A stretch of DNA of 25,945 bases, taken from contig CAYMWF010000066.1 of assembly GCA_964394085.1 (NCBI GenBank), positions 1 to 25,945 of the forward strand, read 5' to 3'. This DNA is from CAYMWF01 sp964394085 [NCBI: uncultured Gemmatimonadota bacterium] (lineage in GTDB: Bacteria > GCA-2686955 > CAYMWF01). The translations under genes were made by a program, and so were the position numbers. The notes beneath the pieces are model-generated. The model saw only the letters and a program-made list of their open reading frames with translations, did no database searches and was not told the DNA's origin. Shown here in pieces: positions 8,813 through 16,660 of the stretch. Each line of letters starts with the position of its first letter. The first letter of the stretch is position 1.

Positions 8813-9652
8813 ATGTCTTCAGTGATGATCAGTGAAACCGTGGATACGCGTGTCGCACCGGTTTTCATCGGCGGAGCGGGAAGATCCGGCACGACCCTGT
8901 TGAGAGTGATGCTCGACTCTCATCCTTATATTTCCTGCGGGCCGGAAATGAAGGTTCTCCCGCTGATTTGTAAGTTTCAGACCGAACTGAAGTCCGGTTT
9001 TGCGGAATTCCTGAACAGCTACCAGGTTTCAGACGAGAAAATAGATCTCCTCTTCCGGGACTTGATCAATGGTTTATTCTCCTCCCACCTGCAGGCGAAC
9101 GGCAAGCGCCGCTGGGCGGAAAAAACACCCCACAATCTCCTTTATATCAGGCAGCTTTCCCGGATATTTCCCGAAGCCAGATTCGTCCATGTTCTGAGAG
9201 ACGGACGGGACGTGGCGGCGTCCCTCGTCGAGATGCAGTGGTTCGACATCAAATCGAAACAGAAGATATGGTATACCGAGAACATCAGAAACGCCGCTAT
9301 CTACTGGAAAGAAATCGTATCGGGAATCAGGAAAGCCGCCGTGGATGCGGGGGTGTGGGGGAGATACGCTGAACTGCGTTACGAGGATATGATTGTCGAC
9401 CCGAAGGATAATCTCGAGGAGCTCATGAATTTCCTCGGCGAGGAATGGGATGACAGGCTCCTCGATTATTATAACCAGGTTCATGAGCTTCCGGAGGGAG
9501 AGTCGAGCAGTCCCCAGGTGAAGAAGTCTCTTTATACTTCCTCGATCGGTCGCTGGAAACAGTCGTTCACCGATGAGGACAGGAGGATATTCAAAGAGAC
9601 TGCCGGAGAATTACTCGTAGAGCTCGAGTATACGGGCGACAACTCCTGGTAA
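8813..9652 (+). CDS. PAPS-dependent sulfotransferase family protein
   Basis: Predicted to move sulfate from PAPS to a hydroxyl or amine acceptor. It has 279 residues from ATG 8813, which has a strong AAGGAGGAG site; an upstream ATG at 8783 has none. The 5'-phosphosulfate loop is GGAGRSGTTLLRVMLDSHP near residue 20-38. WAEKTPHN follows near residue 100, and the 3'-phosphate motif is FVHVLRDGRDVAASLVE around 123-139. The pattern fits the Sulfotransfer_3/TPST-like branch. The acceptor (glycan, lipid or protein) is unknown, and no PAPS-forming genes are in the window. It is a single-gene unit with a terminator directly downstream. Confidence 0.88.
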   Translation: MSSVMISETVDTRVAPVFIGGAGRSGTTLLRVMLDSHPYISCGPEMKVLPLICKFQTELKSGFAEFLNSYQVSDEKIDLLFRDLINGLFSSHLQANGKRRWAEKTPHNLLYIRQLSRIFPEARFVHVLRDGRDVAASLVEMQWFDIKSKQKIWYTENIRNAAIYWKEIVSGIRKAAVDAGVWGRYAELRYEDMIVDPKDNLEELMNFLGEEWDDRLLDYYNQVHELPEGESSSPQVKKSLYTSSIGRWKQSFTDEDRRIFKETAGELLVELEYTGDNSW

Positions 9653-9684
9653 ACCAGGCCCCGGAGTCGTCCTTTAACTCCATT

Positions 9685-9728
9685 AGCCCGGCCCCGCCGC
9701 TGATCTGCGGATGCCGGGCTTCTTCTTT
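9685..9728 (+). terminator. Intrinsic terminator after the sulfotransferase gene
   Basis: AGCCCGGC (9685-9692) pairs perfectly with GCCGGGCT (9713-9720), with an inner CCGC/GCGG pairing (9697-9700 with 9707-9710). A T-rich tail, TCTTCTTT, follows. The other strand lacks a T-run, so it acts only in the + direction. Confidence 0.75.
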
Positions 9729-9773
9729 CCATCGCGTTCCCTCGCCGCGGACTCATCCCGGCCGACCGGGTTT

Positions 9774-10526
9774 CTAGGGTTTCCGGAGTAAATCCACGAC
9801 TCCCGGAAGAATCTCGCCCGCCCTCGAGTGTGCTACGATGTCCGCTTCCGCGTCCATAACCGTGGGTTCTAGGTTGATTATCACGAATCCGGCGCCGGCA
9901 CGCCTGGCTGCGAGAGGAATATCGGCGGCCGGATAGACGACCAGTGAACTGCCGACGACCAGGACGAGATCGCACTTCCTCGCGGCGACGGCCGCAGCGT
10001 TGAGCGTTTCAGGGGGGAGAGATTCGCCGAACAGCACCACGGTCGTCTTCAGCATTCCCCGGCACTCGGAGCAGACGGGAGGATTCCTGGTCTCGAGCTG
10101 ATCATGTATCTCTTCCGCGGGAAAGATCTCGCCGCAGTCGAGGCACCGGACGAACCTGGAATTGCCGTGAAGCTCCAGGACATTCCGGGAACCCGCTTCC
10201 CGGTGAAGACCGTCTATGTTCTGGGTGACGATCCATTTCAGCCTGCCCATCTTCTCGAGATCGGCCAGCGCGAAATGGCCCGGGTTAGGTTTCGCGGATT
10301 TCAGGGTCGGGTATCTCACTTCCCTGAAAAAGTTCCAGTAGTAGGTCGGATCCCTGAAAAAATAATCGGCGCTGGCATATTTCGCCGGATCCCACTTGTC
10401 CCACATGCCTGAAGCGCCCCGGTAGGTCGGGATTCCGCTTTCTTCGGATATGCCGGCTCCGGTAAATACGAGGACATTCTCCGATTTTTCGATCATCCCC
10501 GCGATATTTTCAATCAGGTCTCTCAT
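9774..10526 (-). CDS. cobB: NAD-dependent protein deacylase, Sir2 family
   Basis: Removes acyl groups from protein lysines, consuming NAD+. It has 250 residues. Motifs are FTGAGISEESGIPTYRG (21-37), TQNIDGLH (101-108) and catalytic H120 in ELHGN. The zinc ligands are C128/C131 and C152/C155, followed by FGESLP and the late NAD contacts VGSSL and INLEPT. ATG at 10526 has a strong AGGGAGGA site. Only 12 bases separate it from the acyl-CoA ligase stop, so the two are almost certainly co-transcribed. That pairing fits the known control of acyl-CoA synthetases by lysine acylation and CobB deacylation; the link here is inference. The YxxR signature of desuccinylases is not obvious. Confidence 0.95.
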   Translation of the reverse strand: MRDLIENIAGMIEKSENVLVFTGAGISEESGIPTYRGASGMWDKWDPAKYASADYFFRDPTYYWNFFREVRYPTLKSAKPNPGHFALADLEKMGRLKWIVTQNIDGLHREAGSRNVLELHGNSRFVRCLDCGEIFPAEEIHDQLETRNPPVCSECRGMLKTTVVLFGESLPPETLNAAAVAARKCDLVLVVGSSLVVYPAADIPLAARRAGAGFVIINLEPTVMDAEADIVAHSRAGEILPGVVDLLRKP

Positions 10527-10538
10527 CGATCCTCCCTG

Positions 10539-12335
10539 CTATCCTCCGTACATCGCTTCGATCAGGTCGGAGTATCTGGACAAAACTTTCTTCCTCACGA
10601 CTTTCATCGTCGGGGTCAACTCTCCGTTTTCTATGGTGAATTCCTCCGGCAGGAGCGTGAATTTCTTGACCCGTTCATACTCGGCGGCCTCCGTCGTCAC
10701 CCTCGTGATTTCTTCACCGAAGAGGCTCAATACCCGTTCATCCCCGATCATCGATCCGGGATCCTCCATGGCTGCGCCTTCCGAAGCCAGGTAGCCCGAG
10801 ACCTGCTCGAAATTGGGGACGATGAGGGCGGTGATGAAGTTGCGGTTGTCGCCGATCACCAGCGACTGTTCGATATACATGGACTGGAGGAGCATGTTTT
10901 CAAGGGTTGCCGGCGCTACGTTGTTCCCGGTGGAAGTAACGATGAGGTTCTTTTTACGGTCGGTGACTTTCAGGAAACCGTCTCCGTCGAACTCGCCGAT
11001 GTCCCCCGTATGGAACCAGCCGCCGGGTTCGAGCACTTCCGAGGTCGCCTCCGGGTTGTTGAAGTATCCTTTCATCACGTTCGGCCCCCGGGCGAGGATC
11101 TCGCCGTCCGGGGCAATCCGTATCTCGACGTTGAACAGCGGTTTGCCCACCGTGCCGAATTTGTAGTCTTCCAGAGCATTGACGGTGAGGACGGGGGAGG
11201 TCTCCGTGAGTCCGTAGCCTTCGAGAATCAGGATATCCATGGCGCCGAAAAATTCAGCGATTTCTCTCGAAAGAGGCGCACCGCCGGAGATGAAGAACTC
11301 GACCTCTCCGCCGAGACGGGCCTTCACCTTCGAATAGACCAGGAATCCGGCGAGGGTGTGCTTCAATCTCAATCCTGTCGGGACGGGCTTCCCGCGGGAA
11401 CGGTATTCAGAGACCTTCCCGCCCGTCAGGAGGGCCCACTCGAAGATCTTCCTGCGGCGGGAAGGCATCGCCTCCAACTGGTCTTTCACCCTGACGTAGA
11501 CTTTTTCAAACAGCCGGGGAACGCTCACGACGACGTTCGGTTTCACCTCGAGGAAATTCTGCTGAAGCAGATCGATATTTTCAGCGTAGTAGATGACGCA
11601 TTCGCGGCTGAAGGCGGTAAAATGCCCTCCCATCCTTTCGAGAGTGTGGCTCAAAGGCAGGAAGGAAAGGAACGTGCCCGTCTCGTCGAAATCGAATCGC
11701 TCGTCGATGGCCCGGATATTCGAAACCAGGTTGTCGTGGGTCAGCATCACTCCCTTTGGATTTCCCGTGGTGCCGGAGGTATACACGAGGGTCAGCAGGT
11801 CATCGGGTTTCACCGAACCGATCATCTCCTCGAAGGTGGATTCCGTGCCCTCCCCGTATCTTTCGCCCTCGGCGCAGAACTCCGAAAAGGTTTTTACCAT
11901 GTCGTCTCCGCCGCCGCCGGAATCGTTCATGGTGATGATCCGGGTGAGGTCGGGACATTCATCGCGGATCCGGACGACCTTGTTCAGCTGCTCTTCGTCC
12001 TCCACGAAGATCGCCGCGGAGAGGGAATCCTTCAGGATGTATGCTATCTGGGAAGGCGTCAGGGTGGGGTAGAGGCACACGGTCGCCCCGCCGGCGCAGA
12101 CGATGCCGTAATCGGTCATCGCCCAGCGGGGGGAATTCCCGGAAAGTATCGCGACATTGTTTCCCGAACCGAATCCAAGCGCTTTCAGGCCGAAAGATAT
12201 ATTCCGGACCGTCGAGAGGATCTCCTTTCCGGAATAACCGAACCAGACGTCGTTCTTTTTTTCGAAAAGCAGCTTCTTGTCGGGATTCTTTCCGACCACG
12301 CCGTGGAACATTTCGGGTATCGTTAGAAAATCCAT
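10539..12335 (-). CDS. Long-chain fatty acid-CoA ligase (AMP-forming)
   Basis: Activates fatty acids with ATP to acyl-AMP and then acyl-CoA, for degradation or lipid synthesis. It has 598 residues, the size of the FadD15/FAA group. Motifs are the P-loop YTSGTTGNPKG (185-195), EGYGLTETSP (372-381), the adenylate-binding WFHTGDIGEFDGDGFLKVTDR (440-460) and the C-terminal LTPTMKVVRKK, whose K578 is the likely catalytic lysine. At 469-474 the usual GKNVAP reads GNNVAP, so a commonly conserved Lys is Asn here. ATG 12335 has GGAGGAA upstream. It is first of a two-gene unit with the Sir2 gene. Confidence 0.93.
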   Translation of the reverse strand: MDFLTIPEMFHGVVGKNPDKKLLFEKKNDVWFGYSGKEILSTVRNISFGLKALGFGSGNNVAILSGNSPRWAMTDYGIVCAGGATVCLYPTLTPSQIAYILKDSLSAAIFVEDEEQLNKVVRIRDECPDLTRIITMNDSGGGGDDMVKTFSEFCAEGERYGEGTESTFEEMIGSVKPDDLLTLVYTSGTTGNPKGVMLTHDNLVSNIRAIDERFDFDETGTFLSFLPLSHTLERMGGHFTAFSRECVIYYAENIDLLQQNFLEVKPNVVVSVPRLFEKVYVRVKDQLEAMPSRRRKIFEWALLTGGKVSEYRSRGKPVPTGLRLKHTLAGFLVYSKVKARLGGEVEFFISGGAPLSREIAEFFGAMDILILEGYGLTETSPVLTVNALEDYKFGTVGKPLFNVEIRIAPDGEILARGPNVMKGYFNNPEATSEVLEPGGWFHTGDIGEFDGDGFLKVTDRKKNLIVTSTGNNVAPATLENMLLQSMYIEQSLVIGDNRNFITALIVPNFEQVSGYLASEGAAMEDPGSMIGDERVLSLFGEEITRVTTEAAEYERVKKFTLLPEEFTIENGELTPTMKVVRKKVLSRYSDLIEAMYGG

Positions 12336-12403
12336 GGTTCCTCCGGTGTTATCGATGGAGCACGATCGTTGAACGGGGCGCAGTTGCGAGAATGCTGGCG
12401 TCT

Positions 12404-12431
12404 ACTATGAAGGAAATATTGAAAACATCAA
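12404..12431 (-). promoter_or_regulatory. Possible promoter for the acyl-CoA ligase/Sir2 operon
   Basis: Read on the - strand, TTGATG (12426-12431) and CATAGT (12404-12409) are 16 bases apart, each matching four of six consensus positions. The site lies 70 bases before the ligase start, in an AT-rich patch between the two - strand genes. Base match is moderate. Confidence 0.35.
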
Positions 12432-12452
12432 TTCAAAATTTACCGATGGTGA

Positions 12453-14993
12453 TCATTTCATCCGAAAGGTTGCCGGATCCGCTCGCTGCGGGGTTTTTCG
12501 CCGGCCCGACGATCCGGCAGGTAAGGTAGTGTGGTTGAAATAGAGGCGGGTCTGGCCGTCGGTGCCGGCCAGGATATCGATGTCGCCGTCGCCGTCGATG
12601 TCGCCGCCGTCCAGGCAGAGATGCATTTCGCCGGTGACGCTGTTTTTCCGCACGTACGAAGACGTCTCATCGAAGAAGAATCCGTTCCCGTTATTGATGT
12701 AGACCTGAAGGATGTTGAATGGTTGATGCTCGTACCCCAGCAGGTAGTTGGCAATGACGAGATCCTGGTCGCCGTCGTCGCCGATGTCGAAAAAGAAGCA
12801 GTCGAGCGGGTTGTAGTAGCGGTCGTCAGGGAGCCTGAGTCCGGTTTCGTTGGTGTAACGCCCCTTCCCGTCGTTGATATACAGCTGGTTTCTGTGACGA
12901 TCCCCGGAGCCGGCCGCGTTGCCCACGAAGAGATCGAGGTCGAGATCGCCGTCCACGTCGCCGAACCTTACCAGGTTGTTCGATATATTCGCGGGATTGT
13001 CCGGGCCCAGGTTCGCAGAGGAATCCGCGAAGACTCCGCCTCCCGTATTGACGTAAAGGGCGGTGGCCCGGCCGATCCCGTTCGAGGCTATGGCGATATC
13101 GGGCCGTCCGTTCCCGTTCACGTCGCCGTAATCCGCGCAGGGAGCCCAGAACCTGTCGCGGGGAAGATGGGTGCCCGACGCGTCGCTGAAATTTCCCGTT
13201 CCGTCGTTCAGGAAAAGGCGATGGGGATAGAGGTTGAAGAAGGACCAGGTGGTGATGAAGATGTCCTCGTCTCCGTCCAGGTCCACGTCGCTGAAGAAGG
13301 AGTCGGTATGCCCGCCGGCCACCGGGAAGAGAAATGGAAGCTGCGAGCTCGCGTCCCTGAAGCTGCCGTCTCCGTTGTTGATGAACAGAAACAGTTCATT
13401 TCCGTTGCGGGTCACGAGAATGTCCGGAAAAATGTCCGGGTTCGCTCGGCCGAAAGCGACCGAGAAGCTCGTCTCGCGGGTGACATCCGGGAGATGAGTC
13501 GCGGTCACGTCCACGTAGCAGCCGGTTTCGTCCTGGAGATACAGCCGGTCCTCCTGGTGCATGTTGGCGAGATACATGTCGGGGTCTCCGTCGTCGTCCA
13601 GGTCGCCCAGCGCGATGTCGTAAGAGTAATCGGCGTCCGGAAAAGCGAGAACGGTCGTGACATCGTTCGTGAAGTCGCCGGTCCCGTCGTTCAGCTGAAA
13701 CCGGTTCTGCTCGAAGAGATCGCCCAGCAGGGCGTCCGGGTCGCCGTCGCCGTCGATATCCGCGAGCTCCACGTCCAGGCTCGAGAAGTGGGTGTTGATC
13801 AGCTTGTAATCGCCGGCATCGGTGAACCGGGCGGTTCCGTCGTTGAAGAGGAGGTGCGGGAGGTCGCCTGCCACGAATATGTCGGGGAGCGAATCTCCGT
13901 TCACATCTGCGATCTCCGCATCCCACTGAAGTTCGAAGGTGATCGGGTCCAGGTGGGTTTCGGTCGCCTCGGTGAACTTCCCGAGGGAATCGTAGTATAG
14001 ATACAACCTGTTCCTGCTGTTGGTGTTCATAACGAACAGGTCCTGATCGCCGTCGAAGTCGAGGTCGGCAAGGCAGACATCCCGCGTGCTGTCGCCGTAA
14101 ATCTCGCCGGCCTGGAGCAGGCTCGTGGTCGCGGCGGCGAAGTTGGGGATTCCGTCTTCGTCCGTGTCTCCGAGGTTGAGATAGATCATGTTCGTATCGG
14201 CGAAGTTGGCGAAAACTATGTCGGTGAGTGAATCGCCGTTGATATCGGCGCAGCCTATATCCTGCGTGTTGTCGAGTCGCGCCCAGACGTTGTGCCGGGT
14301 GTCGGGGTCGGTATACGGGTCGAAGAAGTTGGGGACACCGTCGTCGTCCGTATCACCTTCATTCAGGTAGATACGATTCCTCTCCTTGAGATAATACTGG
14401 GGCTGAGCCTCCAGCTTGGCGTCCACGAACCCGTTCGCGACGACGATATCGAGATCCAGGTCTCCGTCCAGGTCGCAGAGCTCGATCCCCTGGCTCGAAG
14501 AAGGCGGATCCTGAGCCCAGTTCGATGAACCATCGTAGAAAACGCCGCTGCCGGTGTTCACGTAAAGGAAATTCCGCTGCGCCCCATAGCCGTAGGTTTT
14601 GGCGCGAACGGCGAAAATTTCGGGGCGCCCGTCGCCGGTCACGTCCTCGATCTCGCTGTCGAAGATCATGAGGCTGTCGGGCGGGAGACGGCCGGGCCGG
14701 TTGACGAAGTTGACGATGCCGTCGCCGTCCCTGTCCCCGACATTGATGTAGAGGCGGCTCGGCTGGTGATCCTGCGCGCAGAAGATATCCAGGTCCCCGT
14801 CCCCGTCGACATCCGCCGAATCCATCTTCAGCGTGCTGCAGAAATCGGGAGGAAGATTGTAGCCGTCGAGCCTGAACGGATGCATTGGCGCGAACCTGCT
14901 CTTGAACGCGGTTTGGGCGATGCCGGTGGTCGCCATAAGACTCAGCAAGACAATTAATGCGCAAAGACAAATTATTTTTTTATCGCCTTTCAT
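12453..14993 (-). CDS. Secreted FG-GAP/VCBS-repeat calcium-binding protein
   Basis: An 846-residue protein with an N-terminal signal peptide (about 1-26; IICLCALIVLLSLMATTGIA). The rest is FG-GAP/VCBS-type beta-propeller repeats. About 14 Asp-rich calcium loops are visible, such as DVDGDGDLDIF, DLDGDLDLDIV, DINGDSLTDIV, DLDFDGDQDLF, DIDGDGDPDAL, DVDLDGDEDIF and DIDGDGDIDIL. Three TSP3/dockerin-like variants also occur (DRDGDGIVNF, DTDDDGVPNFFDP, DTDEDGIPNF). Two seven-bladed propellers would account for 14 repeats. No sorting domain or membrane anchor is visible at the C-terminus, which ends in a short basic tail. The ligand is unknown; surface adhesion or polysaccharide binding is typical of such proteins. 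GGAG precedes ATG 14993. Confidence 0.88.
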   Translation of the reverse strand: MKGDKKIICLCALIVLLSLMATTGIAQTAFKSRFAPMHPFRLDGYNLPPDFCSTLKMDSADVDGDGDLDIFCAQDHQPSRLYINVGDRDGDGIVNFVNRPGRLPPDSLMIFDSEIEDVTGDGRPEIFAVRAKTYGYGAQRNFLYVNTGSGVFYDGSSNWAQDPPSSSQGIELCDLDGDLDLDIVVANGFVDAKLEAQPQYYLKERNRIYLNEGDTDDDGVPNFFDPYTDPDTRHNVWARLDNTQDIGCADINGDSLTDIVFANFADTNMIYLNLGDTDEDGIPNFAAATTSLLQAGEIYGDSTRDVCLADLDFDGDQDLFVMNTNSRNRLYLYYDSLGKFTEATETHLDPITFELQWDAEIADVNGDSLPDIFVAGDLPHLLFNDGTARFTDAGDYKLINTHFSSLDVELADIDGDGDPDALLGDLFEQNRFQLNDGTGDFTNDVTTVLAFPDADYSYDIALGDLDDDGDPDMYLANMHQEDRLYLQDETGCYVDVTATHLPDVTRETSFSVAFGRANPDIFPDILVTRNGNELFLFINNGDGSFRDASSQLPFLFPVAGGHTDSFFSDVDLDGDEDIFITTWSFFNLYPHRLFLNDGTGNFSDASGTHLPRDRFWAPCADYGDVNGNGRPDIAIASNGIGRATALYVNTGGGVFADSSANLGPDNPANISNNLVRFGDVDGDLDLDLFVGNAAGSGDRHRNQLYINDGKGRYTNETGLRLPDDRYYNPLDCFFFDIGDDGDQDLVIANYLLGYEHQPFNILQVYINNGNGFFFDETSSYVRKNSVTGEMHLCLDGGDIDGDGDIDILAGTDGQTRLYFNHTTLPAGSSGRRKTPQRADPATFRMK

Positions 14994-14995
14994 AA

Positions 14996-15262
14996 TTAAT
15001 CTCCGGTGCCCTGGATGATTGAATAAGCAGCATATTCAACAATCCCGTTACCTGGACTTCGTCGTAATGTCCATATTTCAGAGGTGACCTGGAAATTAAA
15101 CAATCCTTGCTTGAGAGTGAAGGACACTGCCCCATCAGGCACCCATTGCAAAAGAATCGTGAAAGGTGCGTCATTTCGGATATCAAGTGTGTAATCGCCA
15201 TTTTTTTGGATTTCTTCTGTAAACATATCCGATTGATCGTGCTGCTGAGGTCGAGATTCCAT
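14996..15262 (-). CDS. Possible small protein upstream of the FG-GAP gene
   Basis: An 88-residue frame whose stop lies two bases before the FG-GAP start codon, a spacing typical of operon partners. The C-terminal two thirds are plausible beta-rich protein (NGDYTLDIRNDAPFTILLQW, SFTLKQGLFNFQVTSEIW). No signal peptide, domain or strong ribosome site is visible, and the frame remains open further upstream to 15475. It could be a real small gene, the remnant of a longer one, or chance. I do not recognise it. It occupies most of the 372 bases between the two divergent secreted-protein genes. Confidence 0.3.
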   Translation of the reverse strand: MESRPQQHDQSDMFTEEIQKNGDYTLDIRNDAPFTILLQWVPDGAVSFTLKQGLFNFQVTSEIWTLRRSPGNGIVEYAAYSIIQGTGD

Positions 15263-15296
15263 GTTGTAAAGTTCTTTCTGAAAAACAGTTCGAGAT

Positions 15297-15325
15297 TTGT
15301 TGATTAGGCGATTCCATGTTACAAT
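15297..15325 (+). promoter_or_regulatory. Possible promoter for the beta-helix gene
   Basis: TTGTTG (15297-15302) and TACAAT (15320-15325) are 17 bases apart, and the predicted start point is about 35 bases before the ATG at 15366. The -10 matches five of six positions; the -35 is weak. Confidence 0.35.
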
Positions 15326-15365
15326 TCCTGAATTGCGTATAACATCCCTAACAAGGAGTACCTCA

Positions 15366-16622
15366 ATGTTGCGACAAATGAAATATAACCTCACGATTAT
15401 CATGCTTTCGTTGGCTCTTTCCATATCAATGGCCTGCGCTACAACCATCCGGGTGCCATCGGAGCAACCAACCATCCAGGCGGGAATTGATGCTGCCGTC
15501 GATGGGGATTCGGTACTTGTATCATCCGGTCTTTATACCGGAGCAGGGAATCGAGATATCGACTTTTCCGGTAAGAAAATTACCGTTTGTTCCGAGTTCG
15601 GCCCTGGTTCGACCGGAATTGATTGTGAAAACAGCGGGAGGGGATTCTTTTTCGGCAGTGGAGAAGACTCTTTATCAGTGCTGGATGGATTCACTATACT
15701 GAATGGTACGGCAGCCGACATCGGCGGCGGGATCTTCTGCGCCTCCTCCTCCCCGACAATCACCAACTGCACCATAACCGGGAATACAGCCATAGGTGAG
15801 GAAAGTTTGGGCGGCGGGATCTTTTGCGAAGAATCCTCTCCGATCATCACAAACTGTAATTTAACAGGGAATTCAGCTGCTATTGGCGGTCCCATCTTTT
15901 ACGGGGGCTCTGTCGCGACCATCTCTAACTGCACCATAGCCGGGAATACGGCTGTCGAGGGCGGCAGCGGGCTCACCTGCTTCGGCTCTTCCCTGACTCT
16001 AACCAACTGCACCATAGCCGGGAATACATGTGACGGAGCCGGTGGCGGGATCCTAAGCTACGAATCCTCAATTGTCCTGACGAACTGCACCATAACCGAG
16101 AATACAGTCGTCGATGAGGGCGGCGGATTTTATTGCGAGATTTCCGATCTGGTAATCACCAATTCCACTATTACCGATAATATGTCTTCTCTTGAGGGCG
16201 GCGGGATCTATAGCGGCAATTCCAATATGGTAATCACCAATTGTATTCTGTGGAATGATTCTCCCGGGGAGATATTCATTCAGCCGGAAGATACTCTGGT
16301 CGTTACATATTCAGACGTTCAGGGCGGTTGGGAAGGTGAGGGCAATATCGACGAGGATCCCCAGTTCGCAGCACCTGATGAAGGGGATTTCAGCTTGACA
16401 TCGAACTCCCCCTGTATCGACGCAGGTGATCCCTCATTTGATGTTCCTATGGGCGGCGGTTCCCGCATCGACATGGGAGCATATGAATACTGGTATGGTT
16501 GGAATATCATACCAGGACTATTAAATAGTAAGGAGAAGGCGCAGTACAAGGCCGCCATCCAGACAGGTATCGACCCTAGGGGATTGGTTTCAATATCTCA
16601 TAGGACTGTAATAGCTCGATGA
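15366..16622 (+). CDS. Secreted right-handed parallel beta-helix protein
   Basis: A 418-residue exported protein. ATG 15366 has AAGGAG seven bases upstream and gives a signal peptide (NLTIIMLSLALSISMACA). After IRVPSEQPTIQAGIDAA, a typical start for this fold, come about seven coils of 25-27 residues with the pattern S-x-x-T/I-NCTI-x-GNTA...GGGIFC, the ladder of a pectate-lyase-like beta-helix. The region then closes with GNIDEDPQFAAPDEGDFSL, SPCIDAGDP and RIDMGAYEY, a tail shared by many such surface proteins. A sorting domain normally follows; here the reading frame instead ends with an unremarkable 40-residue tail nine bases before the tRNA-Leu repeat. No catalytic residues are recognised; binding or polysaccharide lysis are both possible. 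Confidence 0.85.
   Translation: MLRQMKYNLTIIMLSLALSISMACATTIRVPSEQPTIQAGIDAAVDGDSVLVSSGLYTGAGNRDIDFSGKKITVCSEFGPGSTGIDCENSGRGFFFGSGEDSLSVLDGFTILNGTAADIGGGIFCASSSPTITNCTITGNTAIGEESLGGGIFCEESSPIITNCNLTGNSAAIGGPIFYGGSVATISNCTIAGNTAVEGGSGLTCFGSSLTLTNCTIAGNTCDGAGGGILSYESSIVLTNCTITENTVVDEGGGFYCEISDLVITNSTITDNMSSLEGGGIYSGNSNMVITNCILWNDSPGEIFIQPEDTLVVTYSDVQGGWEGEGNIDEDPQFAAPDEGDFSLTSNSPCIDAGDPSFDVPMGGGSRIDMGAYEYWYGWNIIPGLLNSKEKAQYKAAIQTGIDPRGLVSISHRTVIAR
15760..16260 (+). repeat. Imperfect 75-81 base tandem repeats inside the beta-helix gene
   Basis: The core AACTGCACCATAGCCGGGAA recurs in variant form about seven times, near 15764, 15848, 15927, 16002, 16081, 16158 and 16233. Each unit encodes one helical coil. 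Units near 15927 and 16002 are the closest match; units from 16158 onward have diverged. Confidence 0.7.
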
Positions 16623-16631
16623 AAAAAATAG

Positions 16632-16660
16632 GGAATGCCGGAGGTCGGAATCGAACCGAC
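16632..16660 (+). repeat. Left direct repeat: detached copy of the tRNA-Leu 3' end (att-like)
   Basis: These 29 bases are identical to 19316-19344. They comprise the T-arm, the 3' acceptor strand and the discriminator of the tRNA-Leu gene, plus four flanking bases, in the same orientation. No 5' tRNA half lies within reach, so this is a fragment and not a gene. The match starts at the T-arm and continues past the tRNA end. Beyond it, AAATA occurs in both copies after one mismatch. Confidence 0.85.

Noticed and set aside
11010-12326. 438-codon open frame on the + strand
   Set aside because: It is antisense to the acyl-CoA ligase, whose motifs are clear.
12531-14000. 489-codon open frame on the + strand
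   Set aside because: It lies wholly opposite the FG-GAP gene. GAC/GGC-rich Asp-Gly repeats leave the opposite frame free of stops and give monotonous Val/Glu-rich residues.
15760-16260. Regular repeats considered as a CRISPR array
   Set aside because: The repeats are imperfect, contiguous and in frame, and each encodes one coil of a beta-helix.
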